Positions 34,219-43,007 of a stretch of DNA of 62,621 nucleotides are shown here, in pieces (positions within the stretch are counted from its first letter, which is position 1; every line of letters begins with the position of its first letter). The stretch comes from Chryseobacterium gleum. GTDB lineage: Bacteria > Bacteroidota > Bacteroidia > Flavobacteriales_D > Sanyastnellaceae. The DNA is taken from positions 1 to 62,621 of the forward strand of contig CAMCHP010000009.1 of NCBI GenBank assembly GCA_945874695.1. The letters run 5' to 3'. The position numbers and the translations under genes are program-made. The notes below the pieces were generated by a model. The model was not told the origin of the DNA. It made no database searches and saw nothing but the letters and a program-made list of their open reading frames with translations.

Positions 34219-35254
34219 TTCGACCAAGAAAATTGCCTTTTTCGAACGTTATCTCAGTGTTTGGGTAGCGATTTGCATTGTTGCGGGCATCGCGCTGGGC
34301 CGCCTTTTCGGCGATGCCATTGCGCCGCTCGCTGATTTCGAAATGTACGGTGTCAACATGCCCGTGGCGGTGCTGATTTGGGCAATGATTTACCCCATGA
34401 TGGTTCAGGTCGATTTCCGTTCGCTGCGGCAAAGCAAGCAGAACTGGCGCGGCTTGGGGCTAACAGTCACTGTGAATTGGCTCATTAAGCCATTTACCAT
34501 GGCCGCCCTAGCTTGGTTGTTTTTCAGTGTGATTTATGCGGGTTTTTTCTCGCCCTCACGGGCGGATGAGTTCATTGCCGGGGCAATTTTGCTCGGTGCA
34601 GCACCTTGCACTGCCATGGTGTTTGTGTGGTCTTACCTCGCCGATGGGAATGCAAACTATACCCTCGTGCAAGTTTCTGTGAACGACTTAATTCTACTGG
34701 TCGCATTTATCCCCATCGTACGCCTGTTGTTGGGCATCACCGAATTGTTGATTCCATGGGATGTCTTGATCATGAGCGTGGTCGTTTTCGTTGTAATACC
34801 CCTTGCATTTGGATGGCTCACCGCAAGCCTCGTCCGTCGATTCAGAGGCGAGGCCTGGCTTTTGTCATCGTTTGTGCCCAAACTCAAACCCATTTCGGTA
34901 ATGGCGTTGTTGGCAACACTGGTGTTATTGTTTGCCTTTCAGGGCGATTACATCTTCACAGAGCCGCTCACGATCGTGCTTATTGCGATTCCACTAACCC
35001 TTCAAACCTATTTGATTTATGGCATCTCTTGGTTTGGCGGACGCTACTTAAAACTACCCTATGCTGTTTGCGCGCCTGCGGCAATGATCGGTGCCAGTAA
35101 CTTTTTTGAGTTGGCCGTAGCCGTGGCCATTGCATTGTTCGGATTGAATTCTGGCGCAGCCTTAGTTACCGTAGTTGGTGTGTTGATCGAGGTGCCCATT
35201 ATGCTCTCATTGGTGCGCATCTCGCTGCGCAATCGGCACCGTTTCGAGCATTGA
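34211..35254 (+). CDS. acr3: ACR3-family arsenite efflux transporter
   Basis: 347 residues from ATG 34211 (MTDSTKKIAFFERYLS), overlapping the phosphatase-like stop. About ten transmembrane segments. Conserved GAAPCTAMVFVWSYL, carrying the Cys essential in ACR3, and FELAVAVAIALFG near the end. ACR3 exports arsenite using the proton-motive force. The overlapping arrangement with the reductase makes a two-gene arsenic operon. Confidence 0.95.
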   Translation: MTDSTKKIAFFERYLSVWVAICIVAGIALGRLFGDAIAPLADFEMYGVNMPVAVLIWAMIYPMMVQVDFRSLRQSKQNWRGLGLTVTVNWLIKPFTMAALAWLFFSVIYAGFFSPSRADEFIAGAILLGAAPCTAMVFVWSYLADGNANYTLVQVSVNDLILLVAFIPIVRLLLGITELLIPWDVLIMSVVVFVVIPLAFGWLTASLVRRFRGEAWLLSSFVPKLKPISVMALLATLVLLFAFQGDYIFTEPLTIVLIAIPLTLQTYLIYGISWFGGRYLKLPYAVCAPAAMIGASNFFELAVAVAIALFGLNSGAALVTVVGVLIEVPIMLSLVRISLRNRHRFEH

Positions 35255-35262
35255 ACGAATTC

Positions 35263-35715
35263 TCAACGCAAGCCCGGGGCAGCGCACGCGATGCTTTGCC
35301 GCGGGGTTCCATCGGGGTCGTACGTGGTATAAATGGCTGAGCTGAGCATACCGCTGACTTGGTGTTCTTCTCGGGTGATGCGTCCTAAACTATCCCATTC
35401 ATATATGGTGTCGTACCAGTTGATATCGGCACCTGGGTTGGTGTGTACCTCGGCCCGTTTCAGTTGATTGTCAGGATAAAACTGCAACGTTGAAGCGACG
35501 CTGTACGACTGCCGAACGTCTTCTTGCGTCCAAACAACTTCACCCGCCCGGTTAAAAGCTGTGTGGATACATCCAAACGCTGTGGCTGTTCGGGTATAAC
35601 TGATGGCACGTGTGCCTTCAAAATAGCGAAGTTCATCGCCGGCCTGTGTAACTTGAGCAGAAGCGCATCCAACCCAAACCAAAACACTGAAAACGAGACC
35701 TATGGTGAAGTGCAT
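35263..35715 (-). CDS. Exported protein, unknown (RHS-like repeat peptide)
   Basis: 150 residues from ATG 35715 (MHFTIGLVFSVLVWVGCASAQ). Either a lipoprotein at the Cys in WVGC or a Sec substrate cut after ASAQ. The C-terminal part (YEWDSLGRITREEHQVSG) has the YD-repeat look of Rhs/wall-associated proteins (xYDxxGRLxxE), and TFDPDG-like YTTYDPDG. Function unknown. Confidence 0.65.
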   Translation of the reverse strand: MHFTIGLVFSVLVWVGCASAQVTQAGDELRYFEGTRAISYTRTATAFGCIHTAFNRAGEVVWTQEDVRQSYSVASTLQFYPDNQLKRAEVHTNPGADINWYDTIYEWDSLGRITREEHQVSGMLSSAIYTTYDPDGTPRQSIACAAPGLR

Positions 35716-35836
35716 AATCACAGTTTTAAACAACTCAATGTGGCAATCATCGTGCCAGAAGCAAACACTTGAATGCCGAAACACTTAATTTCGTAAAATG
35801 GCACAATGCTTGCATAGCCAATGAAAATCGAACACC

Positions 35837-36538
35837 ATGAAAAAACCGACAACTTTACGCTCTATGCGATTTGCACTCAGCCTAATTTTTACAGCTGCAA
35901 TTGCTTTAACGGGCTGTATGCGCGAAGATTCAGAAAATGTAAATCAAGATCGTATTTGGGGCCATTACGAGCTCTTTTATGACGGCAATGATGATGTAAC
36001 TTATGTACGGGCTACCTTTCGATTTGGGCATGCACTAGGCACAAAACTAGAGCTGACTGAACCTTCGAATGTTAAATTTAATGGCGGTGAAATCACATTT
36101 CGACCTGCCTTGGCGATGTACGAGCGTTCATTCCCTGGTTTCATTCAATCGGGAACCTTTGAGTTTACTGATACCGACGGTAACACCTTCATTAACGACG
36201 TAGAGATTCGCACGATTGAACAGCCTAATGAAGTGGGGCCCATTGATCGCACGCAAGCCCTTGCTTACCCATGGCAAGGTGACCCGATTAGCAGCCGCGA
36301 AACAGTTACATTGACTTTACGTGGAGGCAACAATGGCGGGGCTGAAGTTTTCACTACGTCTGCAATTGGAGCTACTGAACTCACGTTGGGTGTGAGTCAA
36401 CTGCAACAGTTATCAACAGGAAATGGTACCGCAGTTTTAGATCGCGTTTACAACCCACCAATTGTACAAGCCACCTCAGCAGGCGGATTATTGTGGGGAA
36501 AATACCGTGCGCCGGACAAAACTGTGGTGATCGAATAA
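35837..36538 (+). CDS. Lipoprotein, unknown function
   Basis: 233 residues. Lipoprotein signal MRFALSLIFTAAIALTGC after a short basic lead; ATG 35864 (MRFALS) is an alternative start. Mature part is beta-rich (YVRATFRFGHALGTKLELTEPSNV) with no motif I recognise. Alone in its transcript by spacing. Confidence 0.75.
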   Translation: MKKPTTLRSMRFALSLIFTAAIALTGCMREDSENVNQDRIWGHYELFYDGNDDVTYVRATFRFGHALGTKLELTEPSNVKFNGGEITFRPALAMYERSFPGFIQSGTFEFTDTDGNTFINDVEIRTIEQPNEVGPIDRTQALAYPWQGDPISSRETVTLTLRGGNNGGAEVFTTSAIGATELTLGVSQLQQLSTGNGTAVLDRVYNPPIVQATSAGGLLWGKYRAPDKTVVIE

Positions 36539-36650
36539 TGTCACCGAAAGGAGTATTTATGAACGGATGAACATCAGGCAGTGAAAAACTCTTCTCTGCT
36601 ATTTGAGTATCGTGTTCACAATTAATGCATCTTTCGGTAACGAAAATATT

Positions 36651-36848
36651 ATGGCTGATATCACCCAACTGAACCTCGAGCGGCAGCGACTGATGCAAGA
36701 TTTCCTTCAAGTGAAGTCTGAATTGGCGCGCACGCGTGAAGAGCTCGAACGCCTAAAGCGCGAAAACGACGTGCTCAACACTGAATTGGAGGAACGCGAA
36801 ATCGCATTTCAAAACCTCTTTTCATTTGTTCAGGAATCAGGCATGTAA
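36651..36848 (+). CDS. Small coiled-coil protein
   Basis: 65 residues from ATG 36651 (MADITQLNLERQRL). Nearly entirely one charged coiled coil with heptads (VKSELARTREELERLKREND, then VLNTELEEREIAFQNLF). No family recognised; may dimerise or scaffold. The upstream lead sequence in frame gives no better start. Confidence 0.5.
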   Translation: MADITQLNLERQRLMQDFLQVKSELARTREELERLKRENDVLNTELEEREIAFQNLFSFVQESGM

Positions 36849-36975
36849 TGAGCTCATCCCGATGTAACTTTCTTCACCTGAAGCAAGTATAACTCATCGG
36901 AAAACAAGCCGCTACAGCAAGTTTGGGAACGTGAAGTAGGGCGGAATTTCTTTAAATTATTGGTTAATTGGGGAG

Positions 36976-37005
36976 ATCCCGGCGGCAACTCCGGGATTTT
37001 CTTTT
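36976..37005 (+). terminator. Terminator (rightward)
   Basis: ATCCCGG (36976-36982), loop, CCGGGAT (36991-36997) followed by TTTTCTTTT, 130 nt after the coiled-coil gene and before the leftward fabD. Confidence 0.65.
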
Positions 37006-37016
37006 GCCCCTATTTT

Positions 37017-37904
37017 TTATGCTTCAAGTGCACTGCGCACTGGCAAAGCACGGTCAATCTTCTTAAACAAACCTTGAAGTACCTTTCCTGGCCCCACCTC
37101 TACCACTTCAGTGGCTCCATCTGCAAGCATAGCTTGCATGGTTTGCGTCCAACGAACGGGTGCAGTAAGCTGAATGAGCAAATTCTTTCTTATCTCTGCC
37201 GGGTCAGTAACTGCGGCAGCAGTAACGTTCTGGTAAATCGGGCAGATTGGCGCGATGAAAGCTGTTGTGGCGATCGCACCTTCGAGCTCTTCGCGGGCCG
37301 GCTCCATCAACGGCGAGTGAAAAGCACCGCCAACTGGCAATAAGAGCGCACGCTTTGCGCCCCGCGATGAAAGCAATTCACACGCCTTTTGCACAGCCTC
37401 ATTTGAACCGCTAATGACCAATTGTCCCGGACAGTTGTAATTCGCGGCTACCACAACCCCATCGATTTCGCTGCAGGCCTGTTCAACCACGTCATCCTCC
37501 AATCCTAAAATCGCCGCCATGGTTGACGGATTGATCTCACATGCACGCTGCATCGCCATGGCACGCGCAGAAACCAGCTTCAAGCCGTCTTCAAACTTCA
37601 AAGCACCTGCTGCGACTAAAGCCGAGAACTCTCCGAGAGAATGGCCGGCAACCATGTTCGGACGGAAATCATCGCCCATGACTTCAGCAGTCACCACAGA
37701 ATGCAAAAATATCGCCGGTTGTGTTACGCGTGTCTGCTTCAGATCTTCTTCGGAGCCATCAAACATGATGTCGGTGATTCTGAAACCGAGAATAGCGTTG
37801 GCTGCGTCAAGGCGCTCCTTGGCAATGGCTGACGACGTATATAAGTCTTTAGCCATCCCGGGGAACTGCGATCCTTGGCCTGGAAATACAAATGCTCTTT
37901 TCAT
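37017..37904 (-). CDS. fabD: Malonyl-CoA:ACP transacylase
   Basis: 295 residues, normal FabD length. Start motif FPGQGSQFPGM, active-site Ser in GHSLGEFSAL (near residue 92), His in AFHSPLM (near 200), and QLTAPVRW near the end. It loads malonyl onto acyl-carrier protein for fatty-acid synthesis. Its neighbour on the same strand is the DUF4834 gene 24 nt upstream, suggesting co-transcription from the promoter at 38134. Confidence 0.96.
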   Translation of the reverse strand: MKRAFVFPGQGSQFPGMAKDLYTSSAIAKERLDAANAILGFRITDIMFDGSEEDLKQTRVTQPAIFLHSVVTAEVMGDDFRPNMVAGHSLGEFSALVAAGALKFEDGLKLVSARAMAMQRACEINPSTMAAILGLEDDVVEQACSEIDGVVVAANYNCPGQLVISGSNEAVQKACELLSSRGAKRALLLPVGGAFHSPLMEPAREELEGAIATTAFIAPICPIYQNVTAAAVTDPAEIRKNLLIQLTAPVRWTQTMQAMLADGATEVVEVGPGKVLQGLFKKIDRALPVRSALEA

Positions 37905-37927
37905 GGTGAATGCGTTTCGTAGAACGA

Positions 37928-38128
37928 TTAAGGTTTGAGTTCTTCGTAGTCGATGTAGTCGCCTACACGATCGTCGTCGAGTTTCGGGTTTGGTTTCACC
38001 GCTTGGTTCTTGCGCGCACCTTGTTCATAGGCGCGGCGGCGCTCAAGTTCTACATAGCCCCTGTACCAGCGGTAAATGAGTCTGAGAACCCAAAAAATAA
38101 GAAAGAGGCGCAGAAGATTCCAAACCAT
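37928..38128 (-). CDS. DUF4834 family small membrane protein
   Basis: 66 residues; one transmembrane segment near the start (LLRLFLIFWVLRLIYRWY), then a charged tail ending YIDYEEL, the DUF4834 pattern of Bacteroidota. Function unknown. Its -7 box sits only 5 nt upstream of the start codon, suggesting a leaderless message. Confidence 0.85.
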   Translation of the reverse strand: MVWNLLRLFLIFWVLRLIYRWYRGYVELERRRAYEQGARKNQAVKPNPKLDDDRVGDYIDYEELKP

Positions 38129-38133
38129 GGCGG

Positions 38134-38141
38134 CAAAGATA
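38134..38141 (-). promoter_or_regulatory. -7 box of the DUF4834-fabD unit
   Basis: Minus strand TATCTTTG, perfect TAnnTTTG, ending 5 nt before ATG 38128. Confidence 0.55.
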
Positions 38142-38194
38142 AACCAAGTAACAAAGATTGCGCAAATGGAGCTCTTACTTCAACCTAATCCGAT

Positions 38195-40699
38195 TTAATC
38201 CATGTCCATTCCGCCGCCATCAAAGCCGCCTTCTCCCCCGCCACTTCGGCCTTTGCGGCGGTCGCGGCCCGACTCCAGCTTACCAAAATTGTAACTGAAC
38301 GTAACAAACAGGTTTCGCGATTCGCGCTTGCGATAACGCGCCTGGGTAAAGGTTGGCCCCACTAAATCGAAGTTGAATTCGCGGGTATCGAATGCATCGC
38401 GTAAATTCAAGGTAATTGAGCCTTTATTCTTGAATACGCTCTTTTTCACTGAAACATCAATGAATGAAAATCCGCTGAAATCGCCTTGGATGAACTGCTC
38501 AGGGGCGCGGTAGAATCCGCTGATTTGAATGTTGTAGCCATTCTTGAACTTCATGCTGCTCATAGCGCGTAGCGACCAGCTGAGAGCCGTATTTCGCAGT
38601 TGCCCTTCAAGATTGCTGCCGTTGTTCTGTTTCCGGTAGCCGTTGCCACTGAGGTTAATGTTCCACCACGGAAGGATCTCCGTATTGGCGATGAGTTCAA
38701 TGCCTAAACTTTGCACATCGGCAATGTTTTCCCAGGTGCCAAAATTTACGCCGTTCGTATCAACCCGGTTGAAGCGGCTGATGACGTTTGACATATCTTG
38801 CAGGTAAACCGATGCAAGCCATGTCGTTCGCTTGCGGCGCAGGTTATAGCCGGCCTCCATCGCATGGATGTACTCAGGGAGCAAGAAAGGGTTTCCGTTG
38901 AAAATGTTAAGCTCGTTGGTGTAGTTGGGGAACGGATTGAGTTGGCGTGTGCCCGGACGGCTGATTCGGCGGCTGTAGCTCAACGACAGATCTGATTTAT
39001 CACTCACTGCGTAGGTTGCGTAGGCACTCGGAAACAATGAGAAATAATCGTATCTGAAACGTTCGTCGGTTGTGAGCAGCTCACTTCGGGTGTACACTTG
39101 CTCAGCACGCAACCCGCCCTGAAGGCTGAATTTCTTAATCTTGCGCCCATACGATGCATACACCGCGTGAATGGCTTCACTGTAACGAAAGTCGTTGTTG
39201 CGATCAACTTGCGGCGAAAAAACGTTGGTTTCATTATCGAGCGACTCGCCAAAAAAGCCAGTATCGATATTTCGAACAATGGTCTTATACCCGGTTTCGA
39301 TTTTGCCTTTCTCGCCATGCAGCGGACGACTGTAATCGGTTTGTACGGTAAGTGTTTCGTTGAGGTCTTCAGAGCGGTTTCGTTCAAAAGCCGTCAAGCC
39401 ATCCACTGGTAAGCCGAGCGCATCAAAATCGGTGTTGATGATATCTGTATTGTTGTCGCTTAAAGCATTTCCGTATTGCAAGTCAGCCGTTAAAAAGTGA
39501 TCACGCCCCGTGAAATCGGCGCGCCATCCGGCCGTTAGGTCGTAACCAAAATTCTGACTGTCATCAAAGCCTTCGCGTGTGTAGTAGCGCAGCAGTGCAC
39601 CATCATCATAAAACTGATCGTTATAGAGCAACTCCTCGCCCGTACTGCTTCCAAAATTGAGTCGCGCACCAACGCTCAATGTATTTGACGGATTGAGGTA
39701 AAAATCTGTTCCAAGGTTCACGTTGTGGCTTTGGCGAATATTGAATCCGTCTTCATCTTGGTCAAGCACGAGGTCAGGCCCTGGAAAAAAGGTGGTTCGG
39801 TCGGTTGTTGATCGGCTGAAGGTGTCAGAATAGCGGTAGGCATAGTTGGCAAAGACATTCGCTTTTTTGGTGCGGTAGTTCAGTCCGAGTGATCCGTTGT
39901 ACTGATCGCCGGTGGCCGCGCTAATTGAAACATTGCCATTAAAGCCACTGAGCTTGTTTTTTTTGAGCACAATGTTGATGATCCCGGTCATGCCATCGGC
40001 ATCGTACTTGGCCGAGGGATTGGTAATGACTTCAATGCGATCGATGCTAGCTGCGGGCAGTTGCTCGAGAATGGCTTGGCGTGATGCCCCCGTGAGCGAG
40101 GAGGGCTTACCGTCGATCAAAATGGTTACGTTTTGCGAACCTCGTAAACTCACTGCGCCATCGGCATCGACTTCAATTGAAGGGAGCGTTTCGAGCACAT
40201 CGGTTGCATTTCCGCCTGTAACGCCGAGATTTTCACCCACATTGAAGACGCGTTTGTCCATCATGAGTTCCATGAACTCCCGTTTCTCAACCACTTCGGC
40301 AGCTTCAAGGGCGTTGACCATGGGTAGCAGTTGAACCTCACCCAAATCAACCTTAATGCCGTCACGTGGATTCAAGCGAATGGGGCCCCGCTTTGTGATT
40401 TCGAAACCAATGAAACTGATGTGCACTTGATAGGCTCCCATTTTCACATCGTCGATAAGGAAACGTCCGTTTTGATCGCTTATACCGCCCGTTGCAATGG
40501 ATGAATCACGTGCTGAAATGAGTGTGATGGTCGCAAATTCAATCGGATTTTTTGAATTGGCATCAACCACGCGGCCTGAAACGGTGCCAATCATGCCTCC
40601 CGCACCTGATGGCTGAGCAAACGCCGTGTTATGAAGAAAGGCAAAGCAAAGTACAAAGACCAACAAAAGCGCACGAAGCGCGGCACTCGGATATTCCAT
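38195..40699 (-). CDS. TonB-dependent-receptor-like outer-membrane beta-barrel protein
   Basis: 834 residues. Signal peptide to FAQ (residues 1-29). A carboxypeptidase-regulatory-like domain follows (GTVSGRVVDANSKNPIEFATI), then a plug (LETLPSIEVDADGAVSLRGS, ILIDGKPSS) and a beta-barrel of the family seen in PF14905 (LSYSRRISRPGTRQLNPFPN). The barrel ends NLFVTFSYNFG. An odd Gly/Asp tail follows (GGGEGGFDGGGMDMD) beyond the last strand, where receptors usually end. Substrate unknown; no SusD partner adjacent. Upstream lie a perfect palindrome ACCTGCAGGT (40723-40732) and a CCCGTT/AACGGG hairpin, possible operator sites. Confidence 0.9.
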   Translation of the reverse strand: MEYPSAALRALLLVFVLCFAFLHNTAFAQPSGAGGMIGTVSGRVVDANSKNPIEFATITLISARDSSIATGGISDQNGRFLIDDVKMGAYQVHISFIGFEITKRGPIRLNPRDGIKVDLGEVQLLPMVNALEAAEVVEKREFMELMMDKRVFNVGENLGVTGGNATDVLETLPSIEVDADGAVSLRGSQNVTILIDGKPSSLTGASRQAILEQLPAASIDRIEVITNPSAKYDADGMTGIINIVLKKNKLSGFNGNVSISAATGDQYNGSLGLNYRTKKANVFANYAYRYSDTFSRSTTDRTTFFPGPDLVLDQDEDGFNIRQSHNVNLGTDFYLNPSNTLSVGARLNFGSSTGEELLYNDQFYDDGALLRYYTREGFDDSQNFGYDLTAGWRADFTGRDHFLTADLQYGNALSDNNTDIINTDFDALGLPVDGLTAFERNRSEDLNETLTVQTDYSRPLHGEKGKIETGYKTIVRNIDTGFFGESLDNETNVFSPQVDRNNDFRYSEAIHAVYASYGRKIKKFSLQGGLRAEQVYTRSELLTTDERFRYDYFSLFPSAYATYAVSDKSDLSLSYSRRISRPGTRQLNPFPNYTNELNIFNGNPFLLPEYIHAMEAGYNLRRKRTTWLASVYLQDMSNVISRFNRVDTNGVNFGTWENIADVQSLGIELIANTEILPWWNINLSGNGYRKQNNGSNLEGQLRNTALSWSLRAMSSMKFKNGYNIQISGFYRAPEQFIQGDFSGFSFIDVSVKKSVFKNKGSITLNLRDAFDTREFNFDLVGPTFTQARYRKRESRNLFVTFSYNFGKLESGRDRRKGRSGGGEGGFDGGGMDMD
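39525..39545 (+). repeat. Dispersed GNNA-loop hairpin repeat, copy 7
   Basis: CATCC, G, GCC, loop GTTA, GGT, C, G. Stem CGGCC/GGTCG, with one G-T pair. Inside the receptor gene, giving LTAGWRA on the coding strand, almost the peptide of copy 3. Confidence 0.55.
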
Positions 40700-40880
40700 G
40701 AAGCGTATTAGACACGAAAAAGACCTGCAGGTTTAATGGCCCGTTTCAAAACGGGTGCAAGATCGGAACATTTCATCGGTTAAATGCGACAATTCGGTAT
40801 GTTTCTCAATTTGGAAGCCCAAAGGTGTGTGCATCTTCGTCTCATGAAACGACCAAACAAGGTCACAAAACCAAATCACT

Positions 40881-41177
40881 ATGGAAAACTTGAAATATGA
40901 GCGCGCACGTCGCCGCGTTGACGAAGAAAAAGGGTTTTACAACCACCTCTTTGTGTACCTCGCCTTTGTAGTGTTCTTCTTTGTACTCAACCAACTGACA
41001 GCCCGCGCACAATGGTGGTTCTGGCCATCTTTAGGGTGGGGAATCGGTGTATTCTCGCACTTCATGGGTACATTTGGCAAGCCCTGGATTCTCGGCAGAA
41101 ACTGGGAAGACCGACGCCTACGCAAATTAATGGAACAAGACACCGAGCATGAACAAACCCACACCAACGCCAACTAA
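40881..41177 (+). CDS. 2TM-domain protein
   Basis: 98 residues. Cytoplasmic basic start NLKYERARRRVDEEKGFYNH, two hydrophobic segments (LFVYLAFVVFFFVLN; WWFWPSLGWGIGVFSHF), and a C-terminal GRNWEDRRLRKLM. This is the 2TM family found next to or fused with LytS-type kinases. Its end overlaps the kinase start by 29 nt, so the two are coupled. Perhaps a membrane accessory of the kinase (inference). Confidence 0.9.
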   Translation: MENLKYERARRRVDEEKGFYNHLFVYLAFVVFFFVLNQLTARAQWWFWPSLGWGIGVFSHFMGTFGKPWILGRNWEDRRLRKLMEQDTEHEQTHTNAN

Positions 41178-42225
41178 ATTGAAGAAGAAAAACGTCATCA
41201 GCATCTTCTTCATTCTCGTTGCCTCGATGATTGCGGCCTACTACTTCACAAATGGTCGGCTGTTCTCATCGTTCGAAGTGTTCTTCAGTGCCACCGCATG
41301 GTCATTGAGCATTTGGCTCAGCCAATCGTTGGGAAACAACTACATCATTTCGCAACTTGACCGAAGAATCTCTTGGTTAGCTAAACCTTGGACGCGCTTG
41401 ATCGTCGGCTTTTTCGCCTTGGTTACCTATTCGCTCATTGCTTTTCAGGTGGTACAACTCTCCTTTGGCTACTTCATCTTTGAATGGTTTACTGGGATTG
41501 AGGTGATGCAGGGCGATTTTTGGCTGAATTTCATTTCAAGCGGGCGCATTGCAGTCATCATATCGCTTGTGATTTCGCTGATCCTCACGTCGGCTGGCTT
41601 TTTGCGCGGCTGGCGTGAGGCAGCGGTCAGAGCCGAACAGCTTGAACGCGCGGTCGCCGAAGAGAAATACGCAACCCTCTTGAACAAGGTCGACCCCCAT
41701 TTCTTGTTCAACAGCTTAAACGTGCTCACCGAGCTTGTGCATGAACAGCCCGATCAAGCCGTGCAGTTCATTCGCCGCCTCAGCGAGGTTTACCGCTACA
41801 TTCTCGATCACAGCGGCCGTGAATTGGTGCCTTTGCAAGAAGAACTCGACTTTACCGCCGCTTTTACCGAATTGCTTCAGGTGCGCTTTGGACAGGGCTT
41901 TCGGGTAAAACGTTCGGTGGATGATCTGGGCACGCTAACGCGTGGATACGTGGTTCCTGTGACCATACAATTGCTGATTGAAAACGCCGTGAAGCACAAC
42001 GCAATCTCATCGAAACAACCGCTCGAAGTGTGCATCCACATTCAATCGGATCGTATTGTTGTGGAAAACACCATACAACCAAAACGGAGCACCGACGAAT
42101 CACGCAAACTCGGATTGCACTATTTGAAAATGCGTTACACGGCACTGGGGCAAGGCGAGGTTGAAATTGAATCTGGAGCAAACACCTTTCGTGTAGCAGT
42201 TCCGATTGTGTACCTTGCTCCATGA
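41149..42225 (+). CDS. LytS-type sensor histidine kinase
   Basis: 358 residues. About four hydrophobic segments before residue 155, a coiled linker, then the His_kinase domain motif KVDPHFLFNSLNVLTEL with the phospho-accepting His in DPHFLFN. The HATPase part has IQLLIENAVKHN and LGLHYLKMRY. Members signal to LytTR regulators. It overlaps the regulator downstream by 4 nt, so it is a clear cognate pair. No ligand-binding domain is visible beyond the membrane helices. Confidence 0.92.
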   Translation: MNKPTPTPTKLKKKNVISIFFILVASMIAAYYFTNGRLFSSFEVFFSATAWSLSIWLSQSLGNNYIISQLDRRISWLAKPWTRLIVGFFALVTYSLIAFQVVQLSFGYFIFEWFTGIEVMQGDFWLNFISSGRIAVIISLVISLILTSAGFLRGWREAAVRAEQLERAVAEEKYATLLNKVDPHFLFNSLNVLTELVHEQPDQAVQFIRRLSEVYRYILDHSGRELVPLQEELDFTAAFTELLQVRFGQGFRVKRSVDDLGTLTRGYVVPVTIQLLIENAVKHNAISSKQPLEVCIHIQSDRIVVENTIQPKRSTDESRKLGLHYLKMRYTALGQGEVEIESGANTFRVAVPIVYLAP

Positions 42226-43007
42226 TGGCGATTGCACGAAAAATTTGGTTACTTGAAGACGAGCCGCTGGCTGCTGACCGTTTCGCACGGCTCCTCAAAA
42301 AGATTCGTCCAGATTGGCAAATCGTTCATCACAGTGAGCGAGTTGACGACGCCTTGGATTTCCTAAAGGAGGATGCCGATTATGACGTGATATTCGCTGA
42401 CATCCAACTGGCTGACGGACTGAGCTTTGAAGTCTTGGCCGAACTGCCTGACGACCGCAACATTCCGGTTGTGTTTCTTACCGCGTACGATGAATATGCT
42501 TTGCGGGCTTTTGAGCACTTTAGTTTAGACTATTTGCTCAAGCCTACCAGCGAAAAGGAAGTTCAACGTGCAATTGACAAACTTGAGCACCATTGGCAAA
42601 ACCGTGCGGAGGAACCCACCAATGAGTTAAGGGCCTTGCTGGAGCATTTCACAAGCTCCAAACAAAGTTATAAAACCCGATTTTTAGTACGTTTGGGTGA
42701 GAAGTTGAAGTTTTTCGAGGTTACTGAAATCTTGTACTTTTTCAGCGAAGAAAAAGCTACTTACCTCGTAACGCGCGACCATCGTAGGCATTTGATGGAT
42801 ATAACTTTAGAGCAGGTGCACGCGCTTGTTGATCCTGCGCATTACTTTCGGGTAAACCGTGCCTTCTTGGTTAGTGTTGATGCGCTCACCGAAATTAGTG
42901 CACACAGCAACAGCCGCTGGCGCCTCGTATTGTCAGGAGATGCATCACGGCAAGTTATTGTCGCCCGCGAGCGCAGCACTGAATTCAAGGCTTGGCTCGA
43001 CCGTTAA
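42222..43007 (+). CDS. LytTR-type response regulator
   Basis: 261 residues. Receiver: ED pair in LLEDEPLAAD, phospho-acceptor D in YDVIFADIQLADG, T in VVFLTAYDEYAL, K in LLKPTSEKE. C-terminal LytTR DNA-binding domain (RFLVRLGEKLKFFEVTEILYF, then RVNRAFLVSVDAL). Cognate to the overlapping LytS-type kinase. Target unknown. The stop overlaps the end of the convergent DUF1853 gene by 4 nt. Confidence 0.94.
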   Translation: MMAIARKIWLLEDEPLAADRFARLLKKIRPDWQIVHHSERVDDALDFLKEDADYDVIFADIQLADGLSFEVLAELPDDRNIPVVFLTAYDEYALRAFEHFSLDYLLKPTSEKEVQRAIDKLEHHWQNRAEEPTNELRALLEHFTSSKQSYKTRFLVRLGEKLKFFEVTEILYFFSEEKATYLVTRDHRRHLMDITLEQVHALVDPAHYFRVNRAFLVSVDALTEISAHSNSRWRLVLSGDASRQVIVARERSTEFKAWLDR

